Below, piece by piece: positions 16,100-25,200 of a DNA stretch of 64,000 bases. A model generated the notes under the pieces. It searched no databases. It was not told the DNA's origin and worked only from the letters and a program-made list of their open reading frames with translations. Every line of letters begins with the position of its first letter. Within the stretch, counting starts at the first letter, position 1. This DNA comes from Streptomyces sp. HUAS MG91 (GTDB taxonomy: Bacteria; Actinomycetota; Actinomycetes; Streptomycetales; Streptomycetaceae), in assembly GCF_040529335.1 (NCBI RefSeq), contig NZ_CP159534.1, positions 1,488,001 to 1,552,000 of the forward strand, given 5' to 3'. The position numbers and the translations under genes were made by a program.

Positions 16100-16134
16100 A
16101 AGAAGCCCCCGGTCCTCGTGGCCGGGGGCTTCTT
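16100..16134 (+). terminator. Terminator of the tRNA cluster
   Basis: 13-bp perfect stem (AAGAAGCCCCCGG / CCGGGGGCTTCTT) with a 9-nt loop, 5 bp after the last tRNA-Val; the 3' arm ends in TTCTTC. Confidence 0.85.
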
Positions 16135-16157
16135 CGTGCGGTCAGGGCTCAGTGTGC

Positions 16158-16442
16158 TCAGGAGGAGAAGAGCATCCGGCCGAAGCTCCGCTGGTGGTGG
16201 CCGTGGTGCCCGTGGTGGCCGCCGTGGTGCGGAGCGCCCCAGGCCGGTGCCGGGGCGGCGGGATAGGCCTGTGGGGCGGGCGGGGCCAGCGGGGCCTGCT
16301 GCTGCCACTGGGACTCCAGGCGGGTCAGCGACTCCAGCTCGCCGTAGTCCAGGAATATCCCGCGGCAACCGCTGCACTGCTCGATCTGGACGCCATTGCG
16401 GTTGTAGGTGTGCATCGGTGCGTGGCACTTGGGACACTGCAT
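16158..16442 (-). CDS. TFIIB-type zinc-ribbon protein
   Basis: 94-residue protein with an N-terminal zf-TFIIB ribbon: CPKCHAPM and CSGCRGIFLDYGEL provide two CxxC pairs. The C-terminal half is Pro/Gln/Ala-rich and ends in a His/Gly stretch (HHGGHHGHHGHH) that could bind metal. Such one-ribbon proteins are common in actinobacteria and of unknown function. The ATG at 16442 begins MQCPKCHAPM directly; GAGGAG lies 11-12 nt upstream. Confidence 0.85.
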   Translation of the reverse strand: MQCPKCHAPMHTYNRNGVQIEQCSGCRGIFLDYGELESLTRLESQWQQQAPLAPPAPQAYPAAPAPAWGAPHHGGHHGHHGHHQRSFGRMLFSS

Positions 16443-16511
16443 GGTCGGCTCAACTCCTCGCCGGTCGGTGCTGCTTCGCCGGAACACTTCCCGGCTTCCG
16501 TCCCCCGCACC

Positions 16512-17468
16512 CTACTTGGCCGGATCGGGACCCAACTGGGGCGGCACCGATGCCATTCGGGCACACGCGTCGACGACCGCCTCCTCCACCTCGTCGAGCA
16601 CCCGTTCCGCCCTGGTGGCCTTCGCCACGGCGAGCGCGGCGGTCTGCACGGTGAGCGCGCGGGCCGGTGCGTCCAGGGCGGGCCAGGGGTCGTCGACGCT
16701 CAGTTCCTTCGCGCCGCCCGCGCGTTGGTAGGCGGACAGGAAGCGCGCCCAGTCCTCGGCGGGCAGCAGGCCGCAGGCGAACCAGGCGGCGGGGCGGGCC
16801 AAGTCCCACGCGGGGTCGCCGAGTCCGAGGTCGTCGATGTCGATGAGGAGCCAGCCGGCCGGGGCGGTCGGACGGCGGACGAGCTGGCCGAGGTGGAGGT
16901 CGCCGTGGCAGAGCGCGCGAGCGTGGTCGTACGGGGCCTCGGCGCGCGCCCAGGGCGGCAGGGTGCGCCAGGCGGCGAGGATCGGTGCGGCGGCCGGGTG
17001 GCCGGGGGCCGCGGCGCGCAGCCGGGCCAGGGCGGCGGCCGCCTTGTGCGGGCCCCGCATCGCGGGCAGGCCGGCCGGCAGCCGGTGCTCGGGGACGGTG
17101 TGGAGGCGGGCGAGCAGGGTGCCCACGGCCTCCCACGGGGCGCGTTCGGGATGGTCCGGGTCGACCGGGGTGCCGTACGGCCAGAACGTGACCGGGCGGT
17201 CGTGCAGGAGCGACGCGGTGAGGTGCAGCGGCGGCAGGAGTACGCCGGCCAGGGCGGGGTGCGCGGCCACGGCGAGCCGGCGGTCGAGGTCGGCGGGGTC
17301 CGTGCCGGGCCCGTGGGCCTTCGCGACGGTGTCGCCGTGCCGGACGACGGCGCCGTCGGGGCGGTCCGCGAGCGTGGCCGCGCCGCAGACGCATGCGATG
17401 CCGATGGGGTGGGCAGCCGTCCGGGCCCTGGCGCGCAGCTCGGGAAGGATGGGCGTGGAGGTGGTCAC
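16512..17468 (-). CDS. APH-fold phosphotransferase family protein
   Basis: 318-residue protein of the aminoglycoside phosphotransferase/choline kinase fold. The Brenner-like catalytic loop is LCHGDLHLGQLV (His, Asp, and Gln in place of the usual Asn), and the metal-binding segment is LLIDIDDLGLGDPAWDLA. The substrate is unknown; many Streptomyces paralogues phosphorylate small molecules or sugars rather than antibiotics. It starts with GTG behind GAGGGAT. It is not in an obvious operon, as a strong hairpin (17578-17613) separates it from the next upstream gene. Confidence 0.82.
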   Translation of the reverse strand: MTTSTPILPELRARARTAAHPIGIACVCGAATLADRPDGAVVRHGDTVAKAHGPGTDPADLDRRLAVAAHPALAGVLLPPLHLTASLLHDRPVTFWPYGTPVDPDHPERAPWEAVGTLLARLHTVPEHRLPAGLPAMRGPHKAAAALARLRAAAPGHPAAAPILAAWRTLPPWARAEAPYDHARALCHGDLHLGQLVRRPTAPAGWLLIDIDDLGLGDPAWDLARPAAWFACGLLPAEDWARFLSAYQRAGGAKELSVDDPWPALDAPARALTVQTAALAVAKATRAERVLDEVEEAVVDACARMASVPPQLGPDPAK

Positions 17469-17577
17469 GGGATCCCTCGGGTGTGGTGCGTGGTCGCGCC
17501 GAGCCTACGGCGCCCCGGCGCCGCCCGTGGCTGCTGTGAACGGGATCCGGAAAACCGGACGGGCCGTCCGGAAAAGC

Positions 17578-17613
17578 AATACTGCGCGCAGCTCCCCAGC
17601 TGCGCGCAGTATT
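17578..17613 (-). terminator. Rho-independent terminator of gene 17701-17907
   Basis: Perfect 16-bp stem (AATACTGCGCGCAGCT and complement) with a CCCC loop; on the minus strand it is followed by GCTTTTCC. A shorter palindrome CCGGACGGGCCGTCCGG lies next to it at 17555-17571. Confidence 0.85.
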
Positions 17614-17700
17614 TGTGCCGTCCGCCGCACCCCCGTCCCCACGGGGTTTCATGGCCGGATGTCCCCGCCCGGACCGCTCTTCCGGGTCTGGAGGCGCCGC

Positions 17701-17907
17701 TCAGCGCCCCAGCATCACGCCCACGGACGACGCCTGTGTGACCATCGCGTCCCAGCCGCCGAAGACGACGACGAGCAGGGCAGCGAGGGGGAGGACCATG
17801 GCCGTGGCCACCAGCGGGTGGCGCCGGCCGGTGGTGGGGCCGCCGAACAGGCCGGCCCGGCCCATTCGCGTACGGAACGCAGTCGTCCGCGATGCCGTGT
17901 CCGCCAT
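17701..17907 (-). CDS. Small membrane protein
   Basis: 68 residues. A basic N-terminus (FRTRMGRAGLFGGPTTGRRHP) is followed by one hydrophobic helix (LVATAMVLPLAALLVVVFGGW) and a short polar end. The ATG at 17907 has GAGAGGA about 6-9 nt upstream. A dedicated terminator follows, which supports a real gene. No family recognised. Confidence 0.65.
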   Translation of the reverse strand: MADTASRTTAFRTRMGRAGLFGGPTTGRRHPLVATAMVLPLAALLVVVFGGWDAMVTQASSVGVMLGR

Positions 17908-18125
17908 GGCCCTGTCCTCTCCCGGTCGAGATCCAGTTGTCCTGTGTGGTTGGCAGCGGCGGGCACCTGACCTCGGGGGACGAGTGCTGGACCCGCCGCT
18001 TGACCTCAAATCTACGGTCGACGCGGATCCCCGGCGTCATGCCCTCGTACCGATTGCCGGGCCTCCCGGAGGATGACCGGATCCGCCTCGTGTACTCCCC
18101 TGGGTGGAGACGGCGGCCCGCGGAG

Positions 18126-18404
18126 CTACGCGGTCTCGGGGTCTTCCCCCAGGGAACGGCCCGTCCGCGCCTCCCGCTCGGCGGCCTCCTCGCGCGGCAC
18201 CGGCTGCTCGACCAGGGCGAGCACCCGGGTCGCCATGAAGCGCGCGGTGCGCACCACGGAACCGGACCGGGTGACTTCGCTCACTTCCACGACTCCTCTG
18301 CGCACCGCTGTCTCCACTCTCCGCCCGGCGCGGCTCGCCACCACCTCGTACGTGCGTGTCGTGTCACCGGCGTCCACGACTATCTCGACGCGATCACCCT
18401 TCAT
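18126..18404 (-). CDS. Small hypothetical beta-rich protein
   Basis: 92 residues starting MKGDRVEIVVDAG. The alternating hydrophobic/charged pattern (TRTYEVVASRAGRRVETAVRRGVVEVSEVTRSGSVVRTARFMATRVLALVEQ) predicts several beta strands, and the C-terminus is charged and probably disordered. AAGGGGG about 9 nt before the ATG supports the start. Divergent from the Ser/Thr kinase gene. Unknown function. Confidence 0.65.
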   Translation of the reverse strand: MKGDRVEIVVDAGDTTRTYEVVASRAGRRVETAVRRGVVEVSEVTRSGSVVRTARFMATRVLALVEQPVPREEAAEREARTGRSLGEDPETA

Positions 18405-18603
18405 GGACCCAATCCCCCTTCTGCGACGGGTGGTTGGGATTTCGTGCGGTATGGATCCGCCCCGCTCCCGCGCTCCCTGACCACTTTTCAATTCTCCCAC
18501 CCGGCACTGACAATCGAATCTGCCGTGAGGGCGCGGCCTCTGCGCGCAGCCGGGCGCGGAAACGTAAGCTGTGGCTCGTCAGACGGACCGGGCAGCAGCG
18601 GGG

Positions 18604-19902
18604 ATGAACATGGCGATGATGCGCCTGAGGCGCGAGGACCCGCGCGTCGTCGGCTCGTTCAGGCTTCACAGACGGCTCGGGGCCGGTGGGATGGGCGTGG
18701 TCTATCTCGGTTCCGACCGCCGGGGCCAGCGGGTCGCGCTCAAGGTGATCAGGCCGGATCTGGCGGAGGATCAGGAGTTCCGGTCGCGGTTCGCGCGCGA
18801 GGTGTCCGCCGCACGGAGGATCCGGGGCGGGTGCACGGCGCGCCTGGTGGCCGCCGATCTGGAGGCCGACCGTCCGTGGTTCGCCACGCAGTACGTGCCC
18901 GGCCCCTCGCTGCACGACAAGGTGGCGGAGGAGGGTCCGTTGGCCGCGGCCGACGTCGCCGCCGTGGGTGCCGCGCTGTCGGAGGGGCTCGTCGCCGTGC
19001 ACGAGGCGGGCGTCGTCCACCGGGACCTCAAGCCGTCCAACATCCTGCTGTCCCCGAAGGGGCCGCGGATCATCGACTTCGGTATCGCGTGGGCGACCGG
19101 CGCCTCGACGCTGACGCACGTGGGGACCGCGGTCGGCTCCCCCGGCTTCCTGGCGCCCGAACAGGTGCGCGGGGCGGCCGTCACCCCGGCCACCGACGTG
19201 TTCGCCCTCGGCGCCACGCTCGCCTACTCGGCGATGGGCGACTCGCCGTTCGGGCACGGCAGTTCCGAGGTCATGCTCTACCGCGTGGTGCACGAGGAGG
19301 CGCAGCTGCACGGGGTGCCGGACGCGCTGGCGCCGCTGCTGCGCGCGTGCCTGGCCAAGGATCCCGAGGAGCGGCCCAGCACGCTGCAACTGTCGCTGCG
19401 GCTCAAGGAGATCGCGGCCCGCGAGGCCCAGGGGCTCGGGGAGGCGCGGCCGCCGGCGCAGCGGATGGCGGAGCAGGACCGGCCGACCGGGCGGCTCGCC
19501 AACCCGTACGACACGCAGGAGCAGCACGAGCAGCAGCGCACGCAGCGGCGTACCCAGTCGGGCACGGCCTCGTCCCGGCCCAGCAACGGCCGGACCGGCG
19601 GCGGCTCGCGCAACAGCACGTCCCGCTCGGGCAGCAGGCCGGCGCCGCGCAGTGGCGCGGGACGCCCGGCGCCGCGGACGAACGGGACGGGGACGGGCAA
19701 GCGGCTGCGGCCCGCGAATCCGCGGCTGCTCGGCCAGCGGCTCTTCGTGTTCGTGGTCGTGACGCTGCTGGTGGCGCTGGCCATCGCGGCCATGCAGGGC
19801 TGCCAGGGGCCGTCGCGCGGGCTCGGCGACCTCGACGTACCGCACACGAGTGCGACGCAGGCTCAGCCGCGGACGCCGGCCGCCGACGGCCGGGAGGGCT
19901 GA
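18604..19902 (+). CDS. Serine/threonine protein kinase, single-pass membrane (Hanks type)
   Basis: 432-residue Hanks-type kinase. The Gly-rich loop is LGAGGMGVVYLG, the ATP-binding lysine is in VALKVI, the catalytic loop VVHRDLKPSN, the DFG motif IIDFGIA, and the activation segment ends LAPEQ. After about residue 270 comes a Gln/Ser/Arg-rich disordered linker, one transmembrane helix (LFVFVVVTLLVALAIAAM), then a short extracellular tail of about 30 residues without PASTA or other sensor domains. It is expected to phosphorylate cytoplasmic targets. The start at ATG 18604 is uncertain; an in-frame GTG at 18571 would add 11 residues. Confidence 0.92.
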   Translation: MNMAMMRLRREDPRVVGSFRLHRRLGAGGMGVVYLGSDRRGQRVALKVIRPDLAEDQEFRSRFAREVSAARRIRGGCTARLVAADLEADRPWFATQYVPGPSLHDKVAEEGPLAAADVAAVGAALSEGLVAVHEAGVVHRDLKPSNILLSPKGPRIIDFGIAWATGASTLTHVGTAVGSPGFLAPEQVRGAAVTPATDVFALGATLAYSAMGDSPFGHGSSEVMLYRVVHEEAQLHGVPDALAPLLRACLAKDPEERPSTLQLSLRLKEIAAREAQGLGEARPPAQRMAEQDRPTGRLANPYDTQEQHEQQRTQRRTQSGTASSRPSNGRTGGGSRNSTSRSGSRPAPRSGAGRPAPRTNGTGTGKRLRPANPRLLGQRLFVFVVVTLLVALAIAAMQGCQGPSRGLGDLDVPHTSATQAQPRTPAADGREG

Positions 19903-19919
19903 GCGCCCGGGTCAGCGGG

Positions 19920-20747
19920 TCACAGTTCGGGGCGGCCGGTCGCCACCGCGTAGAAGGCGACCGCGGCCGCCGCTCCGACGTTCAGCGAGTCCACGCCGTG
20001 GGCCATCGGGATGCGGACCCATTCGTCGGCGGCCATGAGCGCCTTGGTCGTCAGGCCGTCGCCTTCGGCGCCGAGCATCAGGGCCACCCGGTCCATCCGG
20101 TGCGGGGCCACCTCGTCCAGGGACTTCGCCCGCTCGGCCGGGGTGAGCGCCAGCAGGCTGAAGCCCGCCTCGCGGACCGACATCAGCGACTTCGGCCAGG
20201 TCTCCAGGCGGGCGTACGGCACCGAGAAGACCGCGCCCATGGAGACCTTCACCGAGCGGCGGTAGAGCGGGTCCGCGCAGTCCGGGGAGAGCAGGACGGC
20301 GTCCATGCCCAGCGCCGCCGCCGAGCGGAAGATCGCGCCGATGTTGGTGTGGTCGTTCACCGACTCCATGATCACGACGCGGCGCGCCGTGGTGAGCAGG
20401 TCCTCGGCCGTGGGCAGCGGCTTGCGCTGCATGGAGGCGAGGGCGCCGCGATGCACGTGGTAGCCGGTGACCTGTTCGGCGAGGTCGGGAGCGACCGCGT
20501 AGACCGGGGCCGGGACCTCGTCGATGACGTCGCGCATGACGTCGACCCACTTGGCGGAGAGCAGCATCGAGCGCATCTCGTAGCCGGCCTGCTTGGCGCG
20601 GCGGATGACCTTCTCGCCCTCGGCGATGAACAGGCCCTCGGCCGGTTCGCGCTTGCGGCGCAGTTCCACGTCGGTCAGGCCCGTGTAGTCGCGCAGGCGC
20701 GGGTCGTCGGGGTCCTCGATGGTGATGAGACCTTTGGGTTCAGCCAC
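19920..20747 (-). CDS. SpoU/TrmH-family RNA 2'-O-methyltransferase
   Basis: 275 residues. An N-terminal SpoU substrate-binding-like domain (EGLFIAEGEKVIRRA) is followed by the SPOUT catalytic domain with motif 1 MESVNDHTNIGAIFRSAAALG, motif 2 LMLGAEGDGLTTKAL and motif 3 IPMAHGVDSLNVGAAAAVAFY, which form the knotted SAM site. The likely substrate is rRNA or tRNA ribose; the exact nucleotide is not predictable. It starts with GTG. Convergent with the kinase gene, 17 bp apart. Confidence 0.92.
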   Translation of the reverse strand: MAEPKGLITIEDPDDPRLRDYTGLTDVELRRKREPAEGLFIAEGEKVIRRAKQAGYEMRSMLLSAKWVDVMRDVIDEVPAPVYAVAPDLAEQVTGYHVHRGALASMQRKPLPTAEDLLTTARRVVIMESVNDHTNIGAIFRSAAALGMDAVLLSPDCADPLYRRSVKVSMGAVFSVPYARLETWPKSLMSVREAGFSLLALTPAERAKSLDEVAPHRMDRVALMLGAEGDGLTTKALMAADEWVRIPMAHGVDSLNVGAAAAVAFYAVATGRPEL

Positions 20748-20801
20748 GGATCGATACTGCCTTGTTCTGGTTGTGGTGCCAACGGTTGAGTACGGCTCTT
20801 G

Positions 20802-22037
20802 TTACCGCTGGTTACGCGTGGGGTTCTCGTGGACCACCGGGCCGACGACGATGACCGCCGGGGGCTTCACGCCCTCCGCGACCGCCTTCTCGCCGACCGT
20901 GGCGAGCGTCGCGTCGACGCGGCGCTGGGCGGCCGTGGTGCCCTCCTGGACGAGGGCGACGGGGGTGTCGGCCGGCTTTCCGTGCGCGATCAGGGCCTCG
21001 GCGATCTTCCCTATCTTGTCGACGCCCATGAGGATCACGAGGGTGCCGGTCAGCCGGGCCATCGCCGACCAGTCGACGAGGGAGCGCTCGTCGTCGGGGG
21101 CCACATGGCCGCTGACCACGGTGAACTCGTGGGCGACGCCGCGGTGGGTGACCGGGATACCGGCCGCGCCGGGCACCGAGATCGAGCTGGAGATGCCGGG
21201 GACGACGGTGACCGGAATGCCCTCGGCGGCGAGCGCCTGGGCCTCCTCCATGCCGCGGCCGAAGACGTAGGGGTCGCCGCCCTTGAGGCGGACGACGGCC
21301 TTGCCCTGCTTGGCGTGGTCGATCAGGGCCTGGTTGATGGCCTCCTGGACCATCTGACGGCCGTACGGGATCTTGGCCGCGTCGATCACCTCGACGTGCG
21401 GCGGGAGCTCGTCGAGCAGGTCGCGCGGGCCGAGCCGGTCGGCGATGACGACGTCGGCCTCGGCGAGCAGGCGGCGGCCGCGGACGGTGATCAGGTCGGG
21501 GTCGCCGGGGCCGCCGCCGACCAGGGCGACGCCCGGGGTGCGGGTGCGCTCCGCGCTGACCGTGCCGTCGCGCAGGGCCTCGACCAGCGCGTCGCGTATC
21601 GCCGCCGTGCGGCGCGGGTCGCGGTCGGCGGCCTCGGCGGACAGCACCGCGACGGTCACGCCCTCGGTGCGGCCGGTGGCCGGGGTCCAGGCGGTCGCGG
21701 CCTCGGCGTCGTCGGAGCGGACGCACCAGGTGCGGTTGCGCTCCGCTTCGGCCGAGGCCAGGTCGTTCGCGGTGCGGTCGGCGGTGGCGACGAGGACGTA
21801 CCAGGCACCGGTCAGGTCGCCCTCCTCGTAGCGGCGGCGGGTCCACGTGATCTCGCCCGCGTCCGCCATGGCCTCGACCGAGGGGGTGGCCGACGGGGAG
21901 ATGAGGGTGATGTCCGCGCCTGCCGCTATCAGCGCGGGGAGCCGGCGCTGGGCGACCTGGCCGCCGCCGATCACTATCGTCCTGCGGTTCGTCAGGCGGA
22001 GGCCGACGGGGTATGCGGGGTGCTGGGGGGACGGCAT
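20802..22037 (-). CDS. cobA: Uroporphyrinogen-III C-methyltransferase fused to siroheme-synthase-like domain
   Basis: 411 residues. The N-terminal 150 residues are a CysG-N-like Rossmann domain (TIVIGGGQVAQRRLPAL), which in CysG oxidises precorrin-2 and inserts iron. From about residue 155 follows the SUMT methyltransferase (VALVGGGPGDPDLITVRGRRLL, VVRLKGGDPYVFGRGMEEA, PGISSSISVPGAAGIPVTHRG). The product precorrin-2 feeds both siroheme and cobalamin. It lies among cobT and cobL. The upstream 225 bp contain the cobT terminator, so it probably has its own promoter. Confidence 0.93.
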   Translation of the reverse strand: MPSPQHPAYPVGLRLTNRRTIVIGGGQVAQRRLPALIAAGADITLISPSATPSVEAMADAGEITWTRRRYEEGDLTGAWYVLVATADRTANDLASAEAERNRTWCVRSDDAEAATAWTPATGRTEGVTVAVLSAEAADRDPRRTAAIRDALVEALRDGTVSAERTRTPGVALVGGGPGDPDLITVRGRRLLAEADVVIADRLGPRDLLDELPPHVEVIDAAKIPYGRQMVQEAINQALIDHAKQGKAVVRLKGGDPYVFGRGMEEAQALAAEGIPVTVVPGISSSISVPGAAGIPVTHRGVAHEFTVVSGHVAPDDERSLVDWSAMARLTGTLVILMGVDKIGKIAEALIAHGKPADTPVALVQEGTTAAQRRVDATLATVGEKAVAEGVKPPAVIVVGPVVHENPTRNQR

Positions 22038-22175
22038 GTCGTGCGGCTCCTGGGCGGCGGGCTCGGTGGGCTGCGACTTTGGAGCCCTGTGACGTGCAGG
22101 TTCTTGGGGGTCAGCTTATGCCGGGGTCGCTGGAACAGTCACCGGGGCCGTGGCGCTGTGCCCACCCTTATCCAT

Positions 22176-22200
22176 CCCCCACTGCCTTAAGGGCGTGGGG
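22176..22200 (-). terminator. Imperfect hairpin between cobT and cobA
   Basis: CCCCCACTGCC and GGGCGTGGGGG pair over about nine of eleven positions around TTAA, just beyond the main hairpin at 22209-22253; possibly a second-stage terminator. Confidence 0.4.
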
Positions 22201-22208
22201 GCCCCAGG

Positions 22209-22253
22209 CGGAACGCCTGCCCACAGCCGGGGGGGGCGTGGGCAGGCGTTCCG
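22209..22253 (-). terminator. Terminator downstream of cobT
   Basis: 16-bp perfect stem (CGGAACGCCTGCCCAC / GTGGGCAGGCGTTCCG) with a 13-nt G-rich loop, 10 bp after the cobT stop on the minus strand. Confidence 0.8.
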
Positions 22254-22263
22254 GCGGGCGGGG

Positions 22264-25200
22264 CTACTTTTCCGTGACGCCTGCCGAGTCGAACGTCGCC
22301 ACCTCGTGCATCGCCCGCGCCGCGCTCTGCACGATCGGCAGGGCCAGGAGGGCGCCGGTGCCCTCGCCGAGGCGGAGGTCGAGGTCGACCAGGGGGCGCA
22401 GGCCCAGCTTGTTCAGGGCCGCCACGTGGCCGGGCTCGGCGCTGCGGTGGCCCGCGATGCAGGCGGCGAGGACCTCGGGCGCGATGGCGCGGGCGACCAG
22501 GGCGGCCGCGCCGGCGCTGACGCCGTCGAGGATGACCGGCGTACGCAGCGAGGCGCCGCCCAGGAGCAGGCCGACCATCGCCGCGTGCTCCAGGCCGCCG
22601 ACCGCCGCGAGGACGCCGATCGGGTCCGCCGGGTCGGGCCGGTGCACGTCGAGGGCGCGGCGCACGACCTCGATCTTGCGGGCGTGCGTCTCGTCGTTGA
22701 TGCCGGTGCCGCGGCCGGTGACCTCGGCCGGGTCGACCTCGGTGTAGACCGAGATCAGCGCGGCCGACGCCGTCGTGTTCGCGATGCCCATCTCGCCGGT
22801 GAGCAGCGCCTTGTTGCCCGCCGCGACCAGGTCGCGGGCGGTCTCGATGCCGACCTCGATGGCCGCCTTGACCTCTTCGCGGGTCAGGGCGGGACCGGTC
22901 GTCATGTCGGCGGTGCCGGCCCGCACCTTGCGGGGCAACAGGCCGGGCGTGGCCGGGAGTTCGCTGGCGACGCCGACGTCGATGACGCAGACCTCGGCGC
23001 CGACCTGGTTCGCGAACGCGTTGCAGACCGCGCCGCCGCCCAGGAAGTTCGCGACCATCTGGCCGGTCACCTCCTGCGGCCAGGGGGTGACGCCCTGGGC
23101 GTGCACTCCGTGGTCGCCCGCGAAGATCGCGACGGCCGCGGGCTCCGGGATCGGCGGCGGGCACATCCGGGACAGGCCGGACAGCTGCGCGGAGATGATC
23201 TCCAGCATGCCGAGCGCCCCGGCGGGCTTCGTCATGCGCTTCTGCCGCTCCCAGGCCTCGCCGAGCGCCTTGGCGTCCAGCGGGCGGATGTTGGAGACGG
23301 TCTCGGCGAGCAGGTCGTGCGGGTCCTCGCCGGGCAGGGCCCGACGCCCGTACGTCTCCTCGTGGACGACCCAGGACAGCGGGCGGCGCTTGGACCAGCC
23401 CGCCTGCATCAGCTCGGGCTCCTCAGGGAACTCGTCGACGTAGCCGACGCAGAGGTAGGCGACGACTTCGAGGTGGTCGGGCAGGCCGAGCGTGCGGACC
23501 ATCTCGCGCTCGTCGAAGAACGAGACCCAGCCGACGCCCAGGCCCTCGGCGCGCGCGGCGAGCCACAGGTTCTCGACCGCGAGCGCGGAGGAGTACGGCG
23601 CCATCTGCGGCTGGGTGTGGCGGCCGAGGGTGTGGCGGCCGCCGCGGGTCGGGTCGGCGGTGACGACGATGTTCACCGGGGTGTCGAGGATGGCCTCGAT
23701 CTTCAGTTCCTTGAACTGCTTCGCGCGGCCCTTGGGCAGGGACTTCGCGTACGCGTCCTTCTGCCGCATGGCCAGTTCGTGCATCGTGCGCCGGGTCTCG
23801 GCGGAGCGGATGACGACGAAGTCCCAGGGCTGGGAGTGGCCGACGGACGGCGCCGTGTGGGCCGCCTCCAGGACGCGGAGCAGCACCTCGTGCGGGATGG
23901 GGTCGCCGCGGAAGCCGTTGCGGATGTCGCGGCGCTCGCGCATCACGCGCAGGACGGCCTCGCGCTCGGCGTCGTCGTAGCCGGGGGCCGCGGGGCCGAC
24001 GAACTCCGGCTCCACCGCCTCCGGCACGGGCTCCGTCTCCGGCGCGGGCTGCGCGTCCTGGGCGGGCTGGACGTCCTGGACCGGCTCCGGGGCGACCTCG
24101 ATCAGCTCCGGCTCCTCCTCGGCGACGGGCGCCTGCGCCATGACCGGCTCGGGCCGCTCGTCGGGCTCGGGCTGCTCCTCGGCCGCCTGCGGGGCGACCG
24201 GCGCCTCGGCGGGCGGCTGCTCCTCGGCCTCGGGCTGCTGGACCGGCTGCGGCTGCTGGAGCGGCTCGGCGGCTACGGGACCCAGCGCGATCGGCGCCTC
24301 GGGCTGCGGCTCCGGCTCGGGCTCCGGCGCGGCCACCGGCTCGGGGGCGGGCTGCTGCGGCTGCTCGGCGACCGGCTCCAGCGGCTCCTGCTGCGCCACC
24401 GGCTCGACCGGCTGCGGAAGCTGCTCGACCGGGGCGGCCGGCTCGGGCTGGGTGATCTGCTCGGGCTGGGCGGCGGCCTGCTCGGGCGCGGGCTCGGCGA
24501 CGGGCTCCGGCATCGGCGGGACCGTCATGGCGTGCGGCGGCGTCGGGGCCAGGTGCGGCGTCGTGGGCACGGAGCCCTCGACGGGCACGAACTGGCCGAG
24601 CGGCTGCTGCCCGGTCTCCTGCGGCGTGCCGTACGGGTCGGGGTGGCCGGGCTGCTCGGCCTGGCCCGCGTGGGCGCCGACCGGGGCGGGCTCCGGGACC
24701 GGCGCGAACTGCGCCGCGGCGGCCGGATCCTGCGGGACGGCGTAGGCCTCCGGAACGACCGTTTCTGCGGGGATCTGCGGCATTTCGAACCCCGGCTGCG
24801 GCTGCGCGTCCGCGGGCTCCCACGGCGCGGCGCCCTGCGGCGGGATGTCGAGGTACTCGGGGCCCGTGGTGGGCGGACCCGCCTGGCGTACGGGCATCGG
24901 GCCGGACGGGGCCTGCTGCGCGGGGCCGCGGTCGGCGAGCGAGCGCACGGTGCCGCCGGTCTCGGGCATGGGCGGGCCCATGTGCAGCGGACGGCGGGCG
25001 GGGCCCTGGTTCACGGCACCGGCGGCGGCCGGCTGGTTCTGGAGGTGCATGCCGCCCATGTCGTGGTGACCGCTGTCGCGGCCGGCCATCTCGTGCGGGC
25101 CCGGCTCGTGCGCCTGCGGGGCGGGCGCCGCGGCGTACCCCTGCTGCGGCGCGGGGGCCGGGACCTGGGCGTCGTACGGCTGTCCCCAGGCGCCCTGGGA

